From the IMG/VR virus record IMGVR_UViG_3300031507_000069, positions 1 through 47,997 of that record: 47,997 nt of DNA. One strand, written 5' to 3'. The DNA is from a virus. Both the position numbers and the translations under genes were made by a program. Positions 45,977-47,997 of the stretch are shown one piece after another. Positions within the stretch are counted from its first letter, which is position 1. Every line of letters starts with the position of its first letter. A model generated the notes under the pieces. The model had not been told where the DNA came from. It worked only from the letters and a program-made list of their open reading frames with translations, and made no database searches.

Positions 45977-46450
45977 TTACTTCGTGCCTTCGGCGATGTA
46001 TTCAACCACCGCTGTCAGCGCTGCTTTTGACGATGCGCCGGATGGCGCCCCCGGAGATACCCACGAAAGGTACATGATGGTATCTACGTCATTGACAAAC
46101 GGTTGTTCAAACCGGAAGTCATATTGCGTCAGCGCAGCGACAATAGCAGAGCCCGTACCACCGACCAGAATTGCTGAGCCAGTGGTTCCGCCTGTGCTGG
46201 TGCCGTCTGCATAGCGAATGCCGATCATCACCGTTGACGTGGCGATGGCAAACGTGCCGGTCTGAAGATAGCCGGATAGTACGCGGGCACCGCCAGGAAT
46301 GCGAACGAGGTCAATGGTATCCCCGTTGGCTAGCCCGACAGCGCCGTTGACTTGCGAGATATCGCTGTTTAGTGCAGCGGCGACACTCTTGTTTCCGTAC
46401 TCGCCGTTATGCGCGACTTGCAGGAAATTGTCTGATTTGTATGCAGCCAT
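45977..46450 (-). CDS. Head decoration or minor capsid-like protein
   Basis: 157 residues: A-A-Y-K-S-D-N-F-L-Q-V-A-H-N-G-E-Y-G-N-K, then G-D-T-I-D-L-V-R-I-P-G-G-A-R-V-L-S-G-Y-L and T-V-M-I-G-I-R-Y-A-D-G-T look like a beta-rich capsid-associated protein encoded directly after the capsid gene. AAGGAG precedes the start. A decoration or capsid-stabilising role is inferred from position. Confidence 0.65.
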   Translation of the reverse strand: MAAYKSDNFLQVAHNGEYGNKSVAAALNSDISQVNGAVGLANGDTIDLVRIPGGARVLSGYLQTGTFAIATSTVMIGIRYADGTSTGGTTGSAILVGGTGSAIVAALTQYDFRFEQPFVNDVDTIMYLSWVSPGAPSGASSKAALTAVVEYIAEGTK

Positions 46451-46481
46451 GTCTGTATGCTCCTTTAGGCTTGGTTAGGCG

Positions 46482-47759
46482 TTAGACCAGCAACGCTTTA
46501 CCGGCTGCGGTTTGGGGATCAGGCGCGTAGCTGTCGAGAACGGCAATGCCGTAATCGGTATCCACGTTGTCTGTACCGTCATAGACCTGGAAACGAGTCT
46601 TGGCGACACCGCCCATCATAGCCACGCTGGTTTCGACCGCGTTGCCGTGGTCCACCATTTCTTCGTGATACGAGTAATAGTACTCGCTGCCTTGGTGCTG
46701 GCCGTAGCACTTCAGCAAGGCTTGCGCCCCGGTAATCAGGCACCGATCCATTGGCACCGCTGCCGTTGACGTGCTGGCGGTAAAGGTCTTGCCGTTGGAA
46801 CCGCCAGTGTCGATGGCAACCGAGTCACCCGCGTTGAAGCGGATCGCCATGCGGTTCAGCGGACGAATCAGGATACCCGCCCACATGCCCACGTCGCCGT
46901 AGAACAGCGGATGACGCATACCAGCGCTGCGCCGCTCATAGGCGTTTTGCAGGAATGAACGCCAGGATTTTTCACCTGTCCGCGTCTGCAGGTACAGCCA
47001 TTGGCGATTTGTGACGAACGCCACCCACAGCGGATCATTCCATGCGTACACGTCGCCTTTGATCTTGATCGACTGCAGCGGGATCAAGGAATCCTTGAGC
47101 ACCGATGCAATGCGGTCGAAATCGGTCAGCGTCAGCAGGTCGGACGTGTCCAACGTAGCTGGACTGGTCGCATCATTGGCGTAGAACTGGCGATTGCGCG
47201 TCGGCGCAAGTACCGAATTCACCATGATGGTCGAAAAGTCAGGGTCCGTTGCCAGCGGTATGACCCAATCCGAAGTGTTCTGCGTTCCGCGCGCACCGGC
47301 CATTTGGACCAAGGATAGCTGATCTTCCAGCCGCCCTGACCAATTGGTGAGCCCAGCCATCGCAATGCCGCGCAGGTTCCATACCGTGCGCTGTTGGGTC
47401 ATCTTGCCACCCGCATCCGCGCCGCCACGATACTGATTGATCTGCACATCCATTGACGAGTACGTGAGACTCATCATCTTGCCTGCAATCCGCTTGTCAC
47501 CCATAACCGGCTTGCCGGTCAAGGGATTGAACAGATCGACCGATACGCTTGCGCCAGCACCTTTACTCAGGTCTGTGACGCGAACAATCGGGTAGTCGGC
47601 GGAAGTTTGGCCTTTCAGTTTTGCCTCTGCTTCCGCTTGTTTCGGCGCGGGTCCTGTGAGCAGGTTCATAAACCCTGGCTCGACTTGAACCGCAGCGAAC
47701 AGCGCTGCGCCATAAACCTTGCGCGCTAGTGCTGACCCATACGGGATATTTGTACCCAT
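46482..47759 (-). CDS. Major capsid protein, DUF4043/N4-gp56-like family
   Basis: 425 residues. N-terminal P-Y-G-S-A-L-A-R-K-V-Y-G-A-A-L-F-A-A-V, D-L-S-K-G-A-G-A-S-V-S-V-D-L-F-N-P-L-T-G-K-P-V-M-G-D-K, and E-E-type hinge segments match the DUF4043 family, whose members include the N4 gp56 major capsid protein. The G-D-V-Y-A-W-N-D-P-L-W-V-A-F-V-T-N-R-Q-W-L block is the conserved domain of that family. It forms the head shell. It is followed by the decoration-like gene and a terminator, and preceded by the scaffold-like end. AAGGAGCC gives a strong start. Confidence 0.82.
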   Translation of the reverse strand: MGTNIPYGSALARKVYGAALFAAVQVEPGFMNLLTGPAPKQAEAEAKLKGQTSADYPIVRVTDLSKGAGASVSVDLFNPLTGKPVMGDKRIAGKMMSLTYSSMDVQINQYRGGADAGGKMTQQRTVWNLRGIAMAGLTNWSGRLEDQLSLVQMAGARGTQNTSDWVIPLATDPDFSTIMVNSVLAPTRNRQFYANDATSPATLDTSDLLTLTDFDRIASVLKDSLIPLQSIKIKGDVYAWNDPLWVAFVTNRQWLYLQTRTGEKSWRSFLQNAYERRSAGMRHPLFYGDVGMWAGILIRPLNRMAIRFNAGDSVAIDTGGSNGKTFTASTSTAAVPMDRCLITGAQALLKCYGQHQGSEYYYSYHEEMVDHGNAVETSVAMMGGVAKTRFQVYDGTDNVDTDYGIAVLDSYAPDPQTAAGKALLV

Positions 47760-47774
47760 TTTTTTGGCTCCTTA

Positions 47775-47997
47775 TTACAACGTGCTAAGGTACGTCTCCA
47801 TCTGCTCTTTGGTCATGCCCATGAACTGCTGGCCGAGTGCCACTGCTGACATTTCTTCGACCTTCTGCCGCTCATCAACAGCCGGAGGCGCACCACCGGG
47901 TATATCCGAAAGCGTAACCGGCTTGGACTTCGCAGTTACCTGCTTCAGCTTCGCCTGTGCCGCCGCCTTGATTTGCTCTTGAGTCAGTTCCACCGTG
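47775..47997 (-). CDS. C-terminal end of a scaffold-like protein (cut by the window edge)
   Basis: The minus-strand frame is open at the right edge and ends at a TAA near 47775, giving at least 72 residues: L-T-Q-E-Q-I-K-A-A-A-Q-A-K-L-K-Q, V-D-E-R-Q-K-V-E-E-M-S-A-V-A-L-G-Q-Q-F, and M-T-K-E-Q-M-E-T-Y-L. Charged helical tail and place directly before the capsid gene suit a capsid scaffold or assembly protein. A GTG at 47993 could be a start, but the frame continues past the edge. Confidence 0.55.
   Translation of the reverse strand, partial: TVELTQEQIKAAAQAKLKQVTAKSKPVTLSDIPGGAPPAVDERQKVEEMSAVALGQQFMGMTKEQMETYLSTL

Overview
The window is a contiguous piece of a tailed double-stranded DNA phage genome. 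No bacterial chromosomal gene is visible, genes are packed with many ATGA/GTGA stop-start overlaps, and the content is phage-typical: a DUF4043-type (N4-gp56-like) capsid protein, connector-like and tail proteins, a holin-like protein, a 3315-residue polyvalent protein, a Bet-type recombinase with a PD-(D/E)XK nuclease, a helicase, a Toprim protein and many small phage DUFs. Strong Shine-Dalgarno sites, sigma70-like promoters and a Tat-type signal point to a bacterial host, probably a proteobacterium, but the sequence does not fix the host. No integrase, DNA polymerase or RNA polymerase is seen. Portal and terminase are also missing and probably lie beyond the right edge, because the gene at that edge is cut.

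Layout. (1) 1-915, + strand: the end of an unknown gene, a small membrane protein and a small helix-turn-helix protein. (2) 899-10442, - strand: one long leftward early operon that starts at a divergent promoter near 10470. It holds HTH and tandem LuxR-type regulators, two ParB-like proteins, a DnaJ-zinc-finger-like protein, a DUF1643 protein, an SF2 helicase, a Toprim primase-like protein, DUF1376, DUF1367, the DUF1364 nuclease-like and DUF1064 proteins, and several small unknowns. (3) 10443-10892: a divergent promoter and leader region with a symmetric inverted repeat, hairpins and mini-ORFs. (4) 10893-14426, + strand: small membrane proteins, Bet recombinase, PD-(D/E)XK nuclease and a coiled-coil protein. 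(5) 14550-24209, + strand: the unusual part. It has two radical SAM/SPASM-like enzymes, an HldE-C-like nucleotidyltransferase, a GmhA-like SIS isomerase, a DJ-1/PfpI protein, a cupin fused to an acetolactate-synthase-like ThDP enzyme, a Tat-signal protein and a GT2 glycosyltransferase, with a few small phage accessory genes between them. (6) 24206-25633, + strand: small accessory genes (KTSC, HAD phosphatase-like, EA-type). (7) 25837-25868: a terminator hairpin between the two converging transcription units. (8) 25875-47993, - strand: the virion genes, read from the right edge leftward. The order is scaffold-like end, capsid, decoration-like protein, terminator, connector-like proteins, repeat-rich fibre-like protein, holin-like region, tail protein, two low-complexity internal virion proteins and the giant polyvalent protein.

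How it may work together. Early leftward and rightward transcripts would start from paired promoters whose -35 boxes sit in the two arms of one inverted repeat. The leftward operon supplies replication and regulatory functions and the rightward unit supplies recombination. The 14.5-24.2 kb cassette looks like a sugar-nucleotide building and transfer pathway (isomerase, nucleotidyltransferase, ThDP and radical SAM tailoring, glycosyltransferase). It could modify the host surface, the phage DNA or the virion; the sequence does not say which. Other points worth checking are a perfect 16-bp parS-like palindrome inside the giant gene, a 26-bp palindrome present in frame in two unrelated genes, and an extended match to the complement of the 16S rRNA 3' end in the rightward leader.
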